Source: Brevundimonas sp. 357 (GTDB lineage Bacteria; Pseudomonadota; Alphaproteobacteria; Caulobacterales; Caulobacteraceae). From it: a DNA stretch of 64,000 bases. Location: the NCBI RefSeq assembly GCF_003938605.1, contig NZ_RHWX01000001.1, forward strand, positions 186,001-250,000, read 5' to 3'. This document shows positions 52,187 through 61,771 of this stretch, in pieces. How positions within the stretch are numbered: the first letter of the stretch is position 1; each line of letters starts with the position of its first letter. The notes beneath the pieces were generated by a model that did not search any database, was not told where the DNA came from, and was given only the letters and a program-made list of their open reading frames with translations. Made by a program: the position numbers and the translations under genes.

Positions 52187-53860
52187 GTGACGCAAACCTT
52201 TCAGATGTCGAGCCTGCCCATGTCGCTGTCCCGTTCCATCGCCGTCGGCCTGATCGCTGTCCTGATGTGTTCGACCTCCGCGCTCGCCCAGACCGGCCGC
52301 GTCGATCCGGCCCGACTGAACGAGGCGACGCGCGTTCTGGCGTCAGACGCATTCGAGGGCCGCGCCCCGGTCACGCCCGGCGAGGACCGCACCATCGAAT
52401 GGCTGACGCAGCAGTTCCAGGCGCTCGGTCTCGAACCCGGCGGCCCCAACGGATCATGGGTGCAGGTCGCCCAGGTCAGCCGCACCAGTCAGGACGGCCC
52501 CGCCGCCATCAGCGTCACCGCCAACGGCCGCACGACCGAACTGCAGCGGGCCACGGACGTCATCGTCTCGTCCGACCGGCCGGTGGAGCGCATCAGCCTG
52601 ACCGACGCGCCTCTGGTCTTCGTCGGCTATGGCGTCGACGCGCCCGAGCGCGGTTGGGACGACTACAAGGGCGTCGATCTGACCGGCAAGATCATGCTGG
52701 TGCTGGTCAATGATCCCGACTTCGGCGCGCCCGAAGGCCATCCCGTCGCGGGCAAGTTCGACGGCCAGGCCATGACCTTCTATGGCCGCTGGACCTATAA
52801 GTTCCAGGTCGCGGCACGGCACGGCGCGGCGGGCGTTCTGGTCATCCACGACACGCCGGGCGCGGGCTATCCGTGGTCGACGCTGGAGAATTCCTCGACC
52901 GCGCCCAAGTTCGACATCGTCCGCGCCGACCCGGACAAGGAACGCGTGGCGGCGCAGGGCTGGATTCAGGGCGCGATCGCCGAACAGCTGTTCCGGGACG
53001 CAGGCCTCGACTTCGCCGCCCTGAAGGATCAGGCGCGCACGCCGGACTTCCGCCCCGTGGCGCTGGACGGCGTGACCCTGTCCATCGACTTCGGCCAGAA
53101 AGCCGACCGGGTCGAGACGCGCAACGTCATCGGCCGCCTGCCCGGAACCAAATACCCCGACGAGACGGTGATGTTCGGCGCCCACTGGGACGCCTATGGC
53201 CGCGCCACGCCCAAGAACGGCGACGACATCTATAACGGCGCCGTCGACAATGCGACGGGCGTGGCCGGGATCATGGAAATCGCCCGCCTGTTCGCCGAGG
53301 GGCCGCGCCCCGAACGCTCGACCGTCTTCGTCAGCTGGGCGGCCGAGGAAACCGGCCTGCTGGGCGCCGAATACTATGCCGCCAACCCGGTCTGGCCGCT
53401 GGAGACGACGGTCGCCAACATCAATATGGACAGCCTGTTGCCGGGGACCGAGATCGACCCGAACATCGTCGTCATCGGCGCGGGCAAGAACGATCTGGAC
53501 GACCGGCTGGCGGTGCTGGCCGCGCGCGAGGGTCGCCGCCTGATCCCCGATCCCGCGCCGCACGCGGGGGCCTTCTACCGCTCGGACCACTTCCCCCTGG
53601 CGCGCAAGGGCGTACCCGCCCTGTTCGCCGCCGCCGGCTTCACCGGGCATAATGAAGCGAGCCGCGACTACGTCGCCAATCGCTATCATCAGCCCTCGGA
53701 CGAATGGACGCCGCAGTGGAAAATGGACGCCGCCGCCGCCGATGTGCAGCTGCTCTATGAAGTCGGCCGCGATCTGGCCAACTCGCGCGATTGGCCCGCT
53801 TGGAAGCCGGGCGACGAGTTCGAAGGCGCGCGCAACGCCTCGGCCTCAGCGCGCCAGTAA
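52187..53860 (+). CDS. Secreted M28-family aminopeptidase
   Basis: A 557-residue M28 zinc peptidase, exported by a signal peptide (IAVGLIAVLMCSTSALAQ). It has a PA-type insert (VFVGYGVDAPERGWDDYKGVDLTGKIMLVLVNDPDFG). The zinc ligands lie in GAHWDAYG, GAVDNATGVAG and SWAAEETGLLGAEYY, plus ANINMDS and the later HFPLARKGVPA and HQPSDEW. It trims peptides at the N-terminus in the periplasm. The GTG at 52187 has AGGGGG 5-6 bases upstream; later ATGs (52205, 52220) would shorten the signal's n-region. It stands with the M17 enzyme in a peptide-scavenging stretch. Confidence 0.93.
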   Translation: MTQTFQMSSLPMSLSRSIAVGLIAVLMCSTSALAQTGRVDPARLNEATRVLASDAFEGRAPVTPGEDRTIEWLTQQFQALGLEPGGPNGSWVQVAQVSRTSQDGPAAISVTANGRTTELQRATDVIVSSDRPVERISLTDAPLVFVGYGVDAPERGWDDYKGVDLTGKIMLVLVNDPDFGAPEGHPVAGKFDGQAMTFYGRWTYKFQVAARHGAAGVLVIHDTPGAGYPWSTLENSSTAPKFDIVRADPDKERVAAQGWIQGAIAEQLFRDAGLDFAALKDQARTPDFRPVALDGVTLSIDFGQKADRVETRNVIGRLPGTKYPDETVMFGAHWDAYGRATPKNGDDIYNGAVDNATGVAGIMEIARLFAEGPRPERSTVFVSWAAEETGLLGAEYYAANPVWPLETTVANINMDSLLPGTEIDPNIVVIGAGKNDLDDRLAVLAAREGRRLIPDPAPHAGAFYRSDHFPLARKGVPALFAAAGFTGHNEASRDYVANRYHQPSDEWTPQWKMDAAAADVQLLYEVGRDLANSRDWPAWKPGDEFEGARNASASARQ

Positions 53861-53905
53861 CCGGCCCCAAGTGACGTGAAGCCGCCAAGGCGCTAGACCG
53901 CATCC

Positions 53906-55051
53906 ATGACCAGCCTCCCCGACCTCCATGGCGTTTGCCCGCCGCGTTTCAATGCGGTGAAGGACGCCTTCGCCGCCAACTTCACCGACGCCCCCGAAGG
54001 GCTGAACGAACTGGCCGCGCGCTTCAGCGTGACCATCGACGGCGAGGTGGCTGTCGATCTGTGGGCCGGGTCGGCCGATCTGGCGGGAAAGGCGCCCTTC
54101 GCCGAGGACACGCTGGTCCCGGTCTTCTCGACCGGCAAGGCGGTGATGGCCCTGATGATCGCGCGCTGCGTGGACAAGGGGCTGCTGTCCTATGAGGACC
54201 GGGTCGCCGACCACTGGCCCGCCTTCGGCGCGGCGGGCAAGGACCAGCTGACCGTCGGCCAGCTGATGAGCCACCAGTCCGGCCTGCCGGGCTTTTCCGA
54301 CGGCGTGGAGCCGGCCATCTGGTTCGACCGTCAGGCGGTGCTGGACAAGCTGGCGGCCCAGACGCCGCTTTGGGCGCCGGGGACGGCGTCCGGCTATCAC
54401 CCCATCACCATCGGCTATCTGGCGGGCGAGCTGTTCCGCATAGTCGACGGGCGGACCATGGGAGCGGCCCTGCGCGAAGACTTCGCCCAGCCGTTTGATC
54501 TGGACCTGTGGATCGGCCTGCCGGAAAGCGAACACGGCCGCGTCGCCCAACTGCGCAAGCCCGCCGCCGCACCGGACCTCGGCCCCATCGACGCGATCAA
54601 GAAGGCCGCCTTCCTGGACCGCGGCTCGGCCCCCGGCGGGCGCGGCTCGACCGAGTGGCGCATGGCGGAGATTCCGTCCGCCAACCTGCACGGCACGGCC
54701 AAGGATCTGGCGCGGATGATGTCCATCATAGCCACGGGCGGCGCGCTGGATCATCTGCCTGTGCTGTCGGAGGAAACCCTGGCCCAGGCGACGCGCGAAC
54801 GCATCCACGGACCGGACAGGGTGCTGCCCTTCGACATGAGCTGGGCTGCGGGCTTCACCCGCAACCAGGGCCTGAACATCTTCGGCCCCAATCCCGAGGC
54901 GGTCGGCCACTGCGGCTGGGGCGGGTCGATGGCGTTCGCCGATCAGGCGGCAGGCGTCTCGGCCGCCTATGTCATGACGCGCCAGTCGCCCCACCTGCTT
55001 GGCGACCCGCGCGCCCTTCGGTTGGTCGAAGCGCTCTACACGGCCTTGTAG
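53906..55051 (+). CDS. Class-C beta-lactamase-fold serine hydrolase (esterase EstB-like)
   Basis: A 381-residue serine hydrolase of the beta-lactamase superfamily (family VIII esterase type). The nucleophile is Ser75 in STGK, which matches the SxxK motif of class C enzymes. The second motif, usually YxN, is YHP (Tyr164 in GYHPITIGY), and the third, KTG, appears as GHCGWGG, i.e. the W-G-G of esterases. No signal peptide, so cytoplasmic. Probably an esterase or lactonase, not an antibiotic resistance enzyme. Confidence 0.9.
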   Translation: MTSLPDLHGVCPPRFNAVKDAFAANFTDAPEGLNELAARFSVTIDGEVAVDLWAGSADLAGKAPFAEDTLVPVFSTGKAVMALMIARCVDKGLLSYEDRVADHWPAFGAAGKDQLTVGQLMSHQSGLPGFSDGVEPAIWFDRQAVLDKLAAQTPLWAPGTASGYHPITIGYLAGELFRIVDGRTMGAALREDFAQPFDLDLWIGLPESEHGRVAQLRKPAAAPDLGPIDAIKKAAFLDRGSAPGGRGSTEWRMAEIPSANLHGTAKDLARMMSIIATGGALDHLPVLSEETLAQATRERIHGPDRVLPFDMSWAAGFTRNQGLNIFGPNPEAVGHCGWGGSMAFADQAAGVSAAYVMTRQSPHLLGDPRALRLVEALYTAL

Positions 55052-55059
55052 GGGGCGTC

Positions 55060-55638
55060 TTAGGCCTCTGGTCCCCAGGCCAGCTGGTCGTGGACGATCA
55101 GCCAGCCGTCGACCGTGCGGCGCAGGATGCGGGTGAACAGGCCGCGATGGGTCTTACCGTCGCGCGTCATCACCGCACGGCCAGAGACCACCGCCGTATT
55201 GACGTCGAACTGTATGGTCTCGAACCACTCATAGGACAGCGCGCCCAGGCCGCCGGGCGCCGCCGCGCGGGCGTCCAGGGCGACGCGCACGCTGTCGGGC
55301 CCCTTCAGCGGGGTGTCGCCCAGGAAGACCAGCAAGGGCTCGTCGTGGACATAGGTGGCCATGACCGCATCCACCTGCCCCGAGGTCCAGGCGGCGGCGG
55401 CGGCGTCCAGGGCGTCGCTGACCGCGTCGAAGGTCTCGGCCGTGGTCGGCGGGGCGGCCACGGCGACGGGCGCGCCCGGCGCGGCGGTCGGCGCGGCCTC
55501 GCGGCTGCCCCCGACGCGAGCGGTGCGGATCACTTCATCGCCGCCGGTCTGAGGCGCGCCATGGGCGCAGGCCGTGGTCCCTCCGGCGAGCAGAACGGTT
55601 GCGGCGACGGCGGCGAGGAAGCGAGAACAGATCATCAT
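55060..55638 (-). CDS. SnoaL/DUF4440-like NTF2-fold exported protein
   Basis: A 192-residue exported protein: signal peptide ending near TTACA (a borderline lipobox, Cys24), a long Pro/Ala linker, and an NTF2-like domain from about residue 67 (AETFDAVSDALDAAAAAWTSGQVDAVMATYVHDEPLLVFLGDTPLKGPDSV..., then GRAVMTRDGKTHRGLFTRILRRTVDGWLIVHDQLAW). SnoaL-type polar residues line the cavity, but the ligand is unknown. Two ATGs lie in tandem; GAAGAAGG upstream serves both. It follows rarD on the same strand by 34 bases. Confidence 0.88.
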   Translation of the reverse strand: MMICSRFLAAVAATVLLAGGTTACAHGAPQTGGDEVIRTARVGGSREAAPTAAPGAPVAVAAPPTTAETFDAVSDALDAAAAAWTSGQVDAVMATYVHDEPLLVFLGDTPLKGPDSVRVALDARAAAPGGLGALSYEWFETIQFDVNTAVVSGRAVMTRDGKTHRGLFTRILRRTVDGWLIVHDQLAWGPEA

Positions 55639-55672
55639 CGCCTTCTTCTTTAGGACGGGACGGCGCCCGACC

Positions 55673-56677
55673 TCAACGCACAGGCGGCGGATTCTCGCCG
55701 AGGGCGTCCATGCGGTCCTCGGCCGGGTCGTCCAGCAGGCCCGGTTCGGGCGCCACTATGGTCTCGGCGGTGTCCGACGCGCGGCGCACCTTGAGCACGG
55801 CGCCCAGGGCGAAGACGGCGGCCCCGACCCAGATAAAGGCGAAGGAGGCGATGCGCAGGCTTCCCAGAGCCTCGCCCTGCAAGGCGCCGATGACGAAGAC
55901 GATGGTCGGCGCCAGGAACTGCAGAAAGCCCATGCTGGACAAGGGCATCCGGCGCGCCGCCCAGGCGAACAGGGCCAGAGGGATGACCGTCGCCGGTCCC
56001 GCGAACAGCAGCCAGGCGGTGGCGGCGGGGGAGGCGGTGAAATGGCCCTGACCCGTCGCCTCGATGAAGACGACCCAGGCCAGGCCGGGCAGGGCCAACA
56101 GCAGGCATTCCATGAACAGGCCGGTCTGGGCGTCGACCGAGACCCGTTTGCGGATGATGCCGTAGCCGGCGAAGCTGAAAGCCAGCAGCAGCGACACCCA
56201 GGGCGCATGGCCCAAGGCGACCGCCTGAAGCACCACGCCGATCGCCGCCAGGACAATGGCGATGACGCCGAAACGATCGATCCGCTCACGGAACAACCAG
56301 GCCCCGGCGGCCATGTTCAGCAGCGGATTGAGATAATAACCGAGCGAAGCGTCCAGCGTCCGGCCGTTGTTCACCGCCATGACGTAGGTGGTCCAGTTGG
56401 CGGCGATCAGCACCGCCGACAGGGCCAGCCAGCCCAGCACCCTGGGCTGTCGGAAGACGGCGACCACCTGGGCCCACTGGCGCGACAGCATGACCAGGAT
56501 CAGGGCCCAGACCAGGCCCCAGAGGGCGCGGTGGCCCATGATCTCCCAGGCGTCCGCGCCCTGATGCGCCATCTGCTGGAACACCAGGGGAATGAAGCCC
56601 CACAGCAGGTAGCAGAGCACCCCCGCCGCCAGGGCGGCGCGGGCTTCGGACGCAGGAGCAGCAGGGGAGGCGCTCAC
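55673..56677 (-). CDS. rarD: RarD-type DMT-family transporter
   Basis: A drug/metabolite transporter with ten helices in two EamA repeats (LAAGVLCYLLWGFIPLVFQQM..., WTTYVMAVNNGRTLDASLGYYLNPLLNMAAGAWLF and the second repeat LLLAFSFAGYGIIRKR). This is the RarD family (EamA superfamily, chloramphenicol-resistance-like). The GTG at 56677 is preceded by AAAGGT (spacing 6); the frame continues to a TTG at 56728 and an ATG at 56704 that lack ribosome sites. It follows asd by about 100 bases, with the 43-bp structured repeat between. Confidence 0.9.
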   Translation of the reverse strand: MSASPAAPASEARAALAAGVLCYLLWGFIPLVFQQMAHQGADAWEIMGHRALWGLVWALILVMLSRQWAQVVAVFRQPRVLGWLALSAVLIAANWTTYVMAVNNGRTLDASLGYYLNPLLNMAAGAWLFRERIDRFGVIAIVLAAIGVVLQAVALGHAPWVSLLLAFSFAGYGIIRKRVSVDAQTGLFMECLLLALPGLAWVVFIEATGQGHFTASPAATAWLLFAGPATVIPLALFAWAARRMPLSSMGFLQFLAPTIVFVIGALQGEALGSLRIASFAFIWVGAAVFALGAVLKVRRASDTAETIVAPEPGLLDDPAEDRMDALGENPPPVR

Positions 56678-56735
56678 ACTGGAACCTTTCGATCCCCGCC
56701 GCATCGCCGACGCGACGGGGGACAACACGACTGAC

Positions 56736-56778
56736 GCCCCTCAAGCAGCCTCGCACCGCGTGCGAGGCGTTAAGGGCC
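56736..56778 (-). repeat. 43-bp structured 3'-UTR repeat, asd copy
   Basis: Sense (minus) orientation: GGCCCT, TAAC, a perfect 9-bp stem GCCTCGCAC/GTGCGAGGC around a GCG loop, TGCTTG, AGGGGC. It starts 5 bases after the asd stop. The inner stem has a wholly different sequence from that of mdh and purH and still pairs perfectly. Confidence 0.8.
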
Positions 56779-56783
56779 TCTTC

Positions 56784-57830
56784 TTAGACAGTCAAAGTGC
56801 GGTAGCCGCTCTTGGGCGAGATAACGCCGGTCTCGTCCAGCAGCTGGGCGATCTGCACGGCGTTCAGGGCCGCGCCCTTGCGCAGATTGTCCGACACCAC
56901 CCAGAACGACAGGCCGTTCTCGACCGTCGGATCCTTGCGGATACGCGACACATAGACGGCGTGCTCGCCCGCGGCGTCGACCGGGGTGATGTAGCCGTCG
57001 TGCTCCTGCTTATCGACGACCAGGATTCCCGGCGCCTCGCGCAGGATTGCGCGCGCCTCGTCCGGCTCGATCGGGCGGTCGAACTCGACCGTCACGGCCT
57101 CCGAATGGCCGACGAAGACCGGCACGCGGACGCAGGTGACGGTCAGCTTGATCGACGAGTCGAGCATCTTGTGCGTCTCGTCCCACATCTTGGCTTCCTC
57201 GTCGGTGTAGCCGTCGTCGCGGAACGAACCGATGTAGGGAATGACGTTGAAGGCGATCTGCTTGGGGAACTTCTTCGGCGTGGCGTCGCCGAGGCCGTAG
57301 ATGGCCTTGGTCTGGTTCCACAGCTCGTCCATGCCTTCCTTCCCGGCGCCCGAGACGGACTGATAGGTCGAGACGACGACGCGCTTGATCTTGGCCGCGT
57401 CATGCAGCGGCTTCAGCGCCACCACCAGCTGGGCGGTCGAGCAGTTGGGGTTGGCGACGATGTTCTTCTTGGTCGCCAGCTTGGCGTCGTCCGGATTCAC
57501 CTCCGGCACGATCAGCGGCACGTCCGGATCCTGACGGAAGGCCGAGGAGTTATCGATGACGATGGGGCCGGCCTTGCCGATCTTCTCGGACCATTCGCGC
57601 GACACCCCACCGCCGGCGCTCATCAGCACCAGGTCGACGCTCGAGAAGTCGAACTGCTCGATGTCCTCGCACTTGATCGTGCTGTCGCCGAAGGAGACCT
57701 CGACGCCTTTGGATTTTCGGGAGGCGATCGCGTGCATTTTCTCGACGGGGAAGTTCTCTTCCTCGAGGATGGCCAGGATTTCCCGACCGACATTGCCGGT
57801 GGCGCCTACGACGGCGACGCGATAGCCCAT
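56784..57830 (-). CDS. asd: Aspartate-semialdehyde dehydrogenase
   Basis: Converts beta-aspartyl phosphate to aspartate semialdehyde, feeding lysine/DAP, threonine and methionine. 348 residues. N-terminal NADP site VAVVGATGNVGREILAILEE, catalytic Cys130 in VANPNCSTAQLV, then STYQSVSGAGKEGMDEL and the C-terminal NLRKGAALNAVQIAQ. The ATG at 57830 gives MGYRVAVVG; the upstream 43 codons of open frame are not conserved. Divergent from zapE. The 43-bp repeat follows the stop at once. Confidence 0.97.
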   Translation of the reverse strand: MGYRVAVVGATGNVGREILAILEEENFPVEKMHAIASRKSKGVEVSFGDSTIKCEDIEQFDFSSVDLVLMSAGGGVSREWSEKIGKAGPIVIDNSSAFRQDPDVPLIVPEVNPDDAKLATKKNIVANPNCSTAQLVVALKPLHDAAKIKRVVVSTYQSVSGAGKEGMDELWNQTKAIYGLGDATPKKFPKQIAFNVIPYIGSFRDDGYTDEEAKMWDETHKMLDSSIKLTVTCVRVPVFVGHSEAVTVEFDRPIEPDEARAILREAPGILVVDKQEHDGYITPVDAAGEHAVYVSRIRKDPTVENGLSFWVVSDNLRKGAALNAVQIAQLLDETGVISPKSGYRTLTV

Positions 57831-57979
57831 GATGAAATCATCCTTTGTTCGGGGGCGTTTGGGAGAAACGCTTCTGCATTTGGGTCTTTCGCAGTCGCGA
57901 AGCAACCAGAATCCTCCAATTCGTCGCCCGAATCCGCGAGCGCCTTCCCCCGGCCCCATACGAGGGCTATCTGCTGGCC

Positions 57980-59092
57980 ATGACCTCCCGTATCCGCAAC
58001 GCTTACGACATCCGCGTGGAAGAGGGCGTGATCACGCCCGAACCGGCCCAGGCCGCCCTGATCGGCGCGCTGGAACGGCTGGAGACCGACCTGTCGAAGA
58101 AGGGGCTGTTCGGCGCCCTGCCCGAGGTCAAGGGCATCTACATCTGGGGCCCGCCCGGACGCGGCAAGTCCATGTTGATGGACCTCTTCTATTCCTCAAC
58201 GCCCGAGCAGAAGAAGGTCCGCGCTCACTTCCACGCCTTCATGGCGCGCATCCACGACCTGGTGAAGCAGTGGCGCGACGGCACGCCGCGCAACCGCAAG
58301 GACGTGTTCGGAACCAGCAAGGGGGACGACCCCATTCCGCCGATCGCGGCCCTGATCGCCTCGGAGGCGCGCCTGCTGTGCTTCGACGAGTTGCAGGTCA
58401 CGGACATCGCCGACGCCATGATCCTCGGCCGGCTGTTCGAGGCCCTGTTCGAGAAGAAGGTGGTGCTGGCCGTCACCTCGAACCGCGCGCCCGAAGACCT
58501 CTACAAGAACGGCATCAACCGCCAGCTCTTCCTGCCCTTCATCGACATCATCCGCCGGCGTTGCGACGTGGTCGAGACGGCGGGCGCCCGCGACTTCCGC
58601 CTGGACCGCATGGCCGGGGCCAAGGTCTGGTTCTCGCCGCTGGACGCCGAGGCGCGGCAAGGCTTCGAAACCCTGTGGTCCGACCTCAAGGGCGGCGAGC
58701 CGGAAGAACCCATCGCCCTGCCGGTGCTGGGCCGCGAGGTGAAGCTGGAGCGCACGGTCGGCGGCATGGCGCGCGCGACCTTCAACGAGCTGTGCGGCCG
58801 CCCCTTGGGGCCGCAGGACTATCTGGCCGTCGCCCGGCGCTTCCACACCCTGTTCCTGGCCGACGTCCCCCTGCTCAGCCCGGCCAACCATCATGAGGCG
58901 CGCCGCCTGGTGACGCTGGTGGATGCGCTCTATGAGGCCAAGACCCGTCTGGTCGTCCTGGCGCAGGCCGCACCCGAAGCGCTCTACACTGAAGGCGTCG
59001 GCGCCTTCGAGTTCGAACGGACGGTCTCGCGCTTCAACGAGATGCAGAGCGAGACCTGGCTGGAGCAGCGCGAGGAAGCCGAGGCGGCCTGA
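57980..59092 (+). CDS. zapE: Cell division protein ZapE (AFG1-like ATPase)
   Basis: AFG1-family AAA-like ATPase, 370 residues. ZapE acts on FtsZ at late cell division; the mitochondrial relative AFG1/LACE1 acts in respiratory-complex quality control. Walker A is GPPGRGKS (57-64), Walker B LLCFDELQ with Asp-Glu at 136-137, and sensor VLAVTSNRAPEDLY follows. The start at 57980 (MTSRIRNAYDIR) fits the family; an upstream extension of 45 codons is not conserved. The 149-base gap to asd holds divergent promoters not recognised in detail. Confidence 0.95.
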   Translation: MTSRIRNAYDIRVEEGVITPEPAQAALIGALERLETDLSKKGLFGALPEVKGIYIWGPPGRGKSMLMDLFYSSTPEQKKVRAHFHAFMARIHDLVKQWRDGTPRNRKDVFGTSKGDDPIPPIAALIASEARLLCFDELQVTDIADAMILGRLFEALFEKKVVLAVTSNRAPEDLYKNGINRQLFLPFIDIIRRRCDVVETAGARDFRLDRMAGAKVWFSPLDAEARQGFETLWSDLKGGEPEEPIALPVLGREVKLERTVGGMARATFNELCGRPLGPQDYLAVARRFHTLFLADVPLLSPANHHEARRLVTLVDALYEAKTRLVVLAQAAPEALYTEGVGAFEFERTVSRFNEMQSETWLEQREEAEAA

Positions 59093-59139
59093 GCCGTCCA
59101 CCCACAAGGTCATCCCTGCCGTAGCGCCGCCCCACCCTC

Positions 59140-59170
59140 CGTCATCCTCGGGCTTGACCCGAGGATCGGG
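59140..59170 (+). repeat. Palindromic REP-like repeat, type A, copy 3
   Basis: CGTCATCCTCGGG, CTTGA, CCCGAGGATCGGG, between zapE and mdh. Same unit as at 15679-15709 with one changed loop base. Confidence 0.85.
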
Positions 59171-59237
59171 CCATCCGCCTAGCGCCCGCCGTCCAAGGGC
59201 CCGCGTCCGTTCGGCGCCCTCCCGCCCGCTGACCGCT

Positions 59238-59267
59238 CGATCCTCGGGTCAAGCCCGAGGATGACGG
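59238..59267 (-). repeat. Palindromic REP-like repeat, type A, copy 4 (inverted)
   Basis: Reverse complement of copy 3, 67 bases away. Together they form a REP doublet without a gene, the same unit that frames the GIY-YIG gene near 16 kb. Confidence 0.85.
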
Positions 59268-59287
59268 CGAAAGAGAGAGACCCCACG

Positions 59288-59319
59288 AAAAAGGGCCGCA
59301 CTCGAAAATGCGGCCCTTT
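59288..59319 (-). terminator. Rho-independent terminator after mdh
   Basis: Minus strand: a perfect 11-bp stem AAAGGGCCGCA/TGCGGCCCTTT with an 8-base loop, followed by TTTTT. It lies just beyond the 42-bp repeat. Confidence 0.9.
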
Positions 59320-59335
59320 CCAATTTAGACGCCTA

Positions 59336-59377
59336 AGCGCTCAAGCAGCGAGCCGCCGCGCGGCTCACGTCAGCGCC
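59336..59377 (-). repeat. 42-bp structured 3'-UTR repeat, mdh copy
   Basis: Sense orientation: GGCGCT, GAC, a 9-bp stem GTGAGCCGC/GCGGCTCGC (one wobble) around a GCG loop, TGCTTG, AGCGCT. It begins 1 base after the mdh stop and is followed by the terminator. Confidence 0.8.
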
Positions 59378-59378
59378 C

Positions 59379-60341
<963 letters not shown>

Positions 60342-60468
60342 TCAGGTCTCTCCAGTCGATATTGCGTGTGCGAAACGGTAGTCGCTGGAACGGCGGTCTA
60401 GACCTGTCGGCCGGTCGCGGCAAGCGTTCCGCGTTGCGCCTTTCGTCGGGGCCTGCGAGGCTGCGGCC

Positions 60469-61230
60469 ATGGCCAAACCCACGGACGCTCCCCCGATGAC
60501 GGACGCCGCCTATGAGGCGCGCGCCCTGGCCGAGGCCCTGGCCTGGCGCGACCGCCAGCTGAAACGGCCCGGCCTGTGGGACAAGACCACCCGCGCGACC
60601 CAGGACCGCATCAACCGCGTCATTCCCGAGCGCGTGCACGAGATCGTGACCGGCGCTGTGCAGCAGATGACGCGCGGTCTGCTGGCCGGGTCGGAGTGGA
60701 CCACCGCCCGCCCCCTGACCGAAGGCGCCCTGCAAGAGCGCGAGGCCAGGGTTCGCACGCGCGTCGAGCTGTATCGCACCACCGCCAGCGTCGAGGGCGG
60801 GGTAGCGGGCGCAGGGGGCTTCCTGATGGCGGCGGCGGACTTTCCCGCCCTGATGGCGATCAAGGTCAAGATGCTGTTCGAGATCGCCGCCCTCTACGGC
60901 TATTCCGGCCGCGACCTGAAGGAGCGGGTGATCGTCCTGCGCATCTTCCAGATGGCCTTTTCCAGCGCCCGGCATCGGCCCGAAGCCCTGGCCGCGCTGG
61001 AGGCCGCCATGTGCGCGCCGGACGATCCCGACGCCCTGAAGGCCTTCGACTGGCGCAAGTTCCAGCTGGAGTACCGCGACTACATCGACGTGGCCAAGCT
61101 GGCCCAGCTGCTGCCGCTGGTCGGCGCGCCGATCGGGGCCGTGGTCAACTGGCGCCTGACCCAGCGTCTGGCCGAGACGGCGATGAACGCCTATCGCCTG
61201 CGCCTTCTCGCCGATCAGGACGTCGCATGA
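60469..61230 (+). CDS. EcsC-family protein
   Basis: A 253-residue protein of the EcsC family (the unknown third protein of Bacillus Ecs transporters). The EcsC domain occupies most of it: LKRPGLWDKTTRATQDRINRVIPERVHEIVTGAVQQMTRGLL, then AGAGGFLMAAADFPALMAIKVKMLFEIAALYGYSGRDLKERV and PLVGAPIGAVVNWRLTQRLAETAMNAYRLR. Two or so weak hydrophobic segments suggest membrane association. Function unknown. Its stop overlaps the ATG of the HIT gene. Confidence 0.92.
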   Translation: MAKPTDAPPMTDAAYEARALAEALAWRDRQLKRPGLWDKTTRATQDRINRVIPERVHEIVTGAVQQMTRGLLAGSEWTTARPLTEGALQEREARVRTRVELYRTTASVEGGVAGAGGFLMAAADFPALMAIKVKMLFEIAALYGYSGRDLKERVIVLRIFQMAFSSARHRPEALAALEAAMCAPDDPDALKAFDWRKFQLEYRDYIDVAKLAQLLPLVGAPIGAVVNWRLTQRLAETAMNAYRLRLLADQDVA

Positions 61231-61640
61231 GCTTCACCGCCGACCCCGCCTTCGAGGCCGCCTCCGTCTTCGCCGCCGACTGGCCCCTATGTCAGGTGCG
61301 GCTTCAGGACGACGGCCGCTTTCCCTGGCTGATCCTGCTGCCGCGCGTCCCCGGCGCGGTCGAGCTGGAAGACCTGACGCCCGACCAACGCGCCCTTCTG
61401 AGCGAGGAGATCGTCCGCGCCGGCGCCCTGGTGCGTGAACTGGGCGCCCTGCGCGATGCGCCCGTCGACAAGCTGAACGTCGCCGCCTTGGGCAATGTCA
61501 CGGCCCAGCTTCACGTCCATGTCGTCGGCCGCCGCCGCGACGACCCCCTGTGGCCCGATCCGGTCTGGGGGCGCCCCGGGGCGGTTCCTTGCACAACCGA
61601 AACGCGCGATGCGGCCCTGGCGCACGTCGCTTCCTTCTGA
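61227..61640 (+). CDS. HIT-family (histidine-triad) hydrolase
   Basis: A 137-residue histidine-triad protein, nucleotide hydrolase or transferase. The triad region is LHVHVVGRRRDD (QLHVHVV), preceded by the family's PWLILLPRVPGAVELEDLTPDQRALLSEEI. The DPLWPDPVWGRPG ending is typical of this alphaproteobacterial subgroup. The ATG at 61227 overlaps the EcsC stop by 4 bases. It lies just ahead of the sdh operon but is probably independent. Confidence 0.93.
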   Translation: MSFTADPAFEAASVFAADWPLCQVRLQDDGRFPWLILLPRVPGAVELEDLTPDQRALLSEEIVRAGALVRELGALRDAPVDKLNVAALGNVTAQLHVHVVGRRRDDPLWPDPVWGRPGAVPCTTETRDAALAHVASF

Positions 61641-61685
61641 TCCGAGCATTGGGGACCGACTTTCGTTTGGAATCGCCCCCCTTCG

Positions 61686-61715
61686 TTGACACCGGCCCGT
61701 CTGCGTCACTAAAGC
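61686..61715 (+). promoter_or_regulatory. Candidate promoter of sdhCDAB
   Basis: TTGACA (61686-61691) and ACTAAAGC (61708-61715), separated by 16 bases; the -10 matches GCTANAWC at 5 of 7 fixed positions. A small palindrome TTGCA-C-TGCAA follows at 61719-61729. Confidence 0.4.
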
Positions 61716-61756
61716 CTGTTGCACTGCAATCCGGCCCTGAATTTCCTCGGGTTTTT

Positions 61757-61771
61757 TGAGAATCATTCGCA
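61757..61771 (+). promoter_or_regulatory. Fur-box-like inverted repeat at the sdhC start
   Basis: TGAGAATCATTCGCA agrees with the 7-1-7 Fur consensus TGATAAT-N-ATTATCA at 11 of 14 positions and ends on the first base of the sdhC ATG. Succinate dehydrogenase is iron-rich and Fur-linked in many bacteria; in Caulobacter Fur is reported to influence sdh expression. Motif match only. Confidence 0.35.

Noticed and set aside
53906..55051. Beta-lactamase as an antibiotic resistance gene
   Set aside because: No signal peptide, and the second and third motifs (YHP, GHCGWGG) are of the esterase type.
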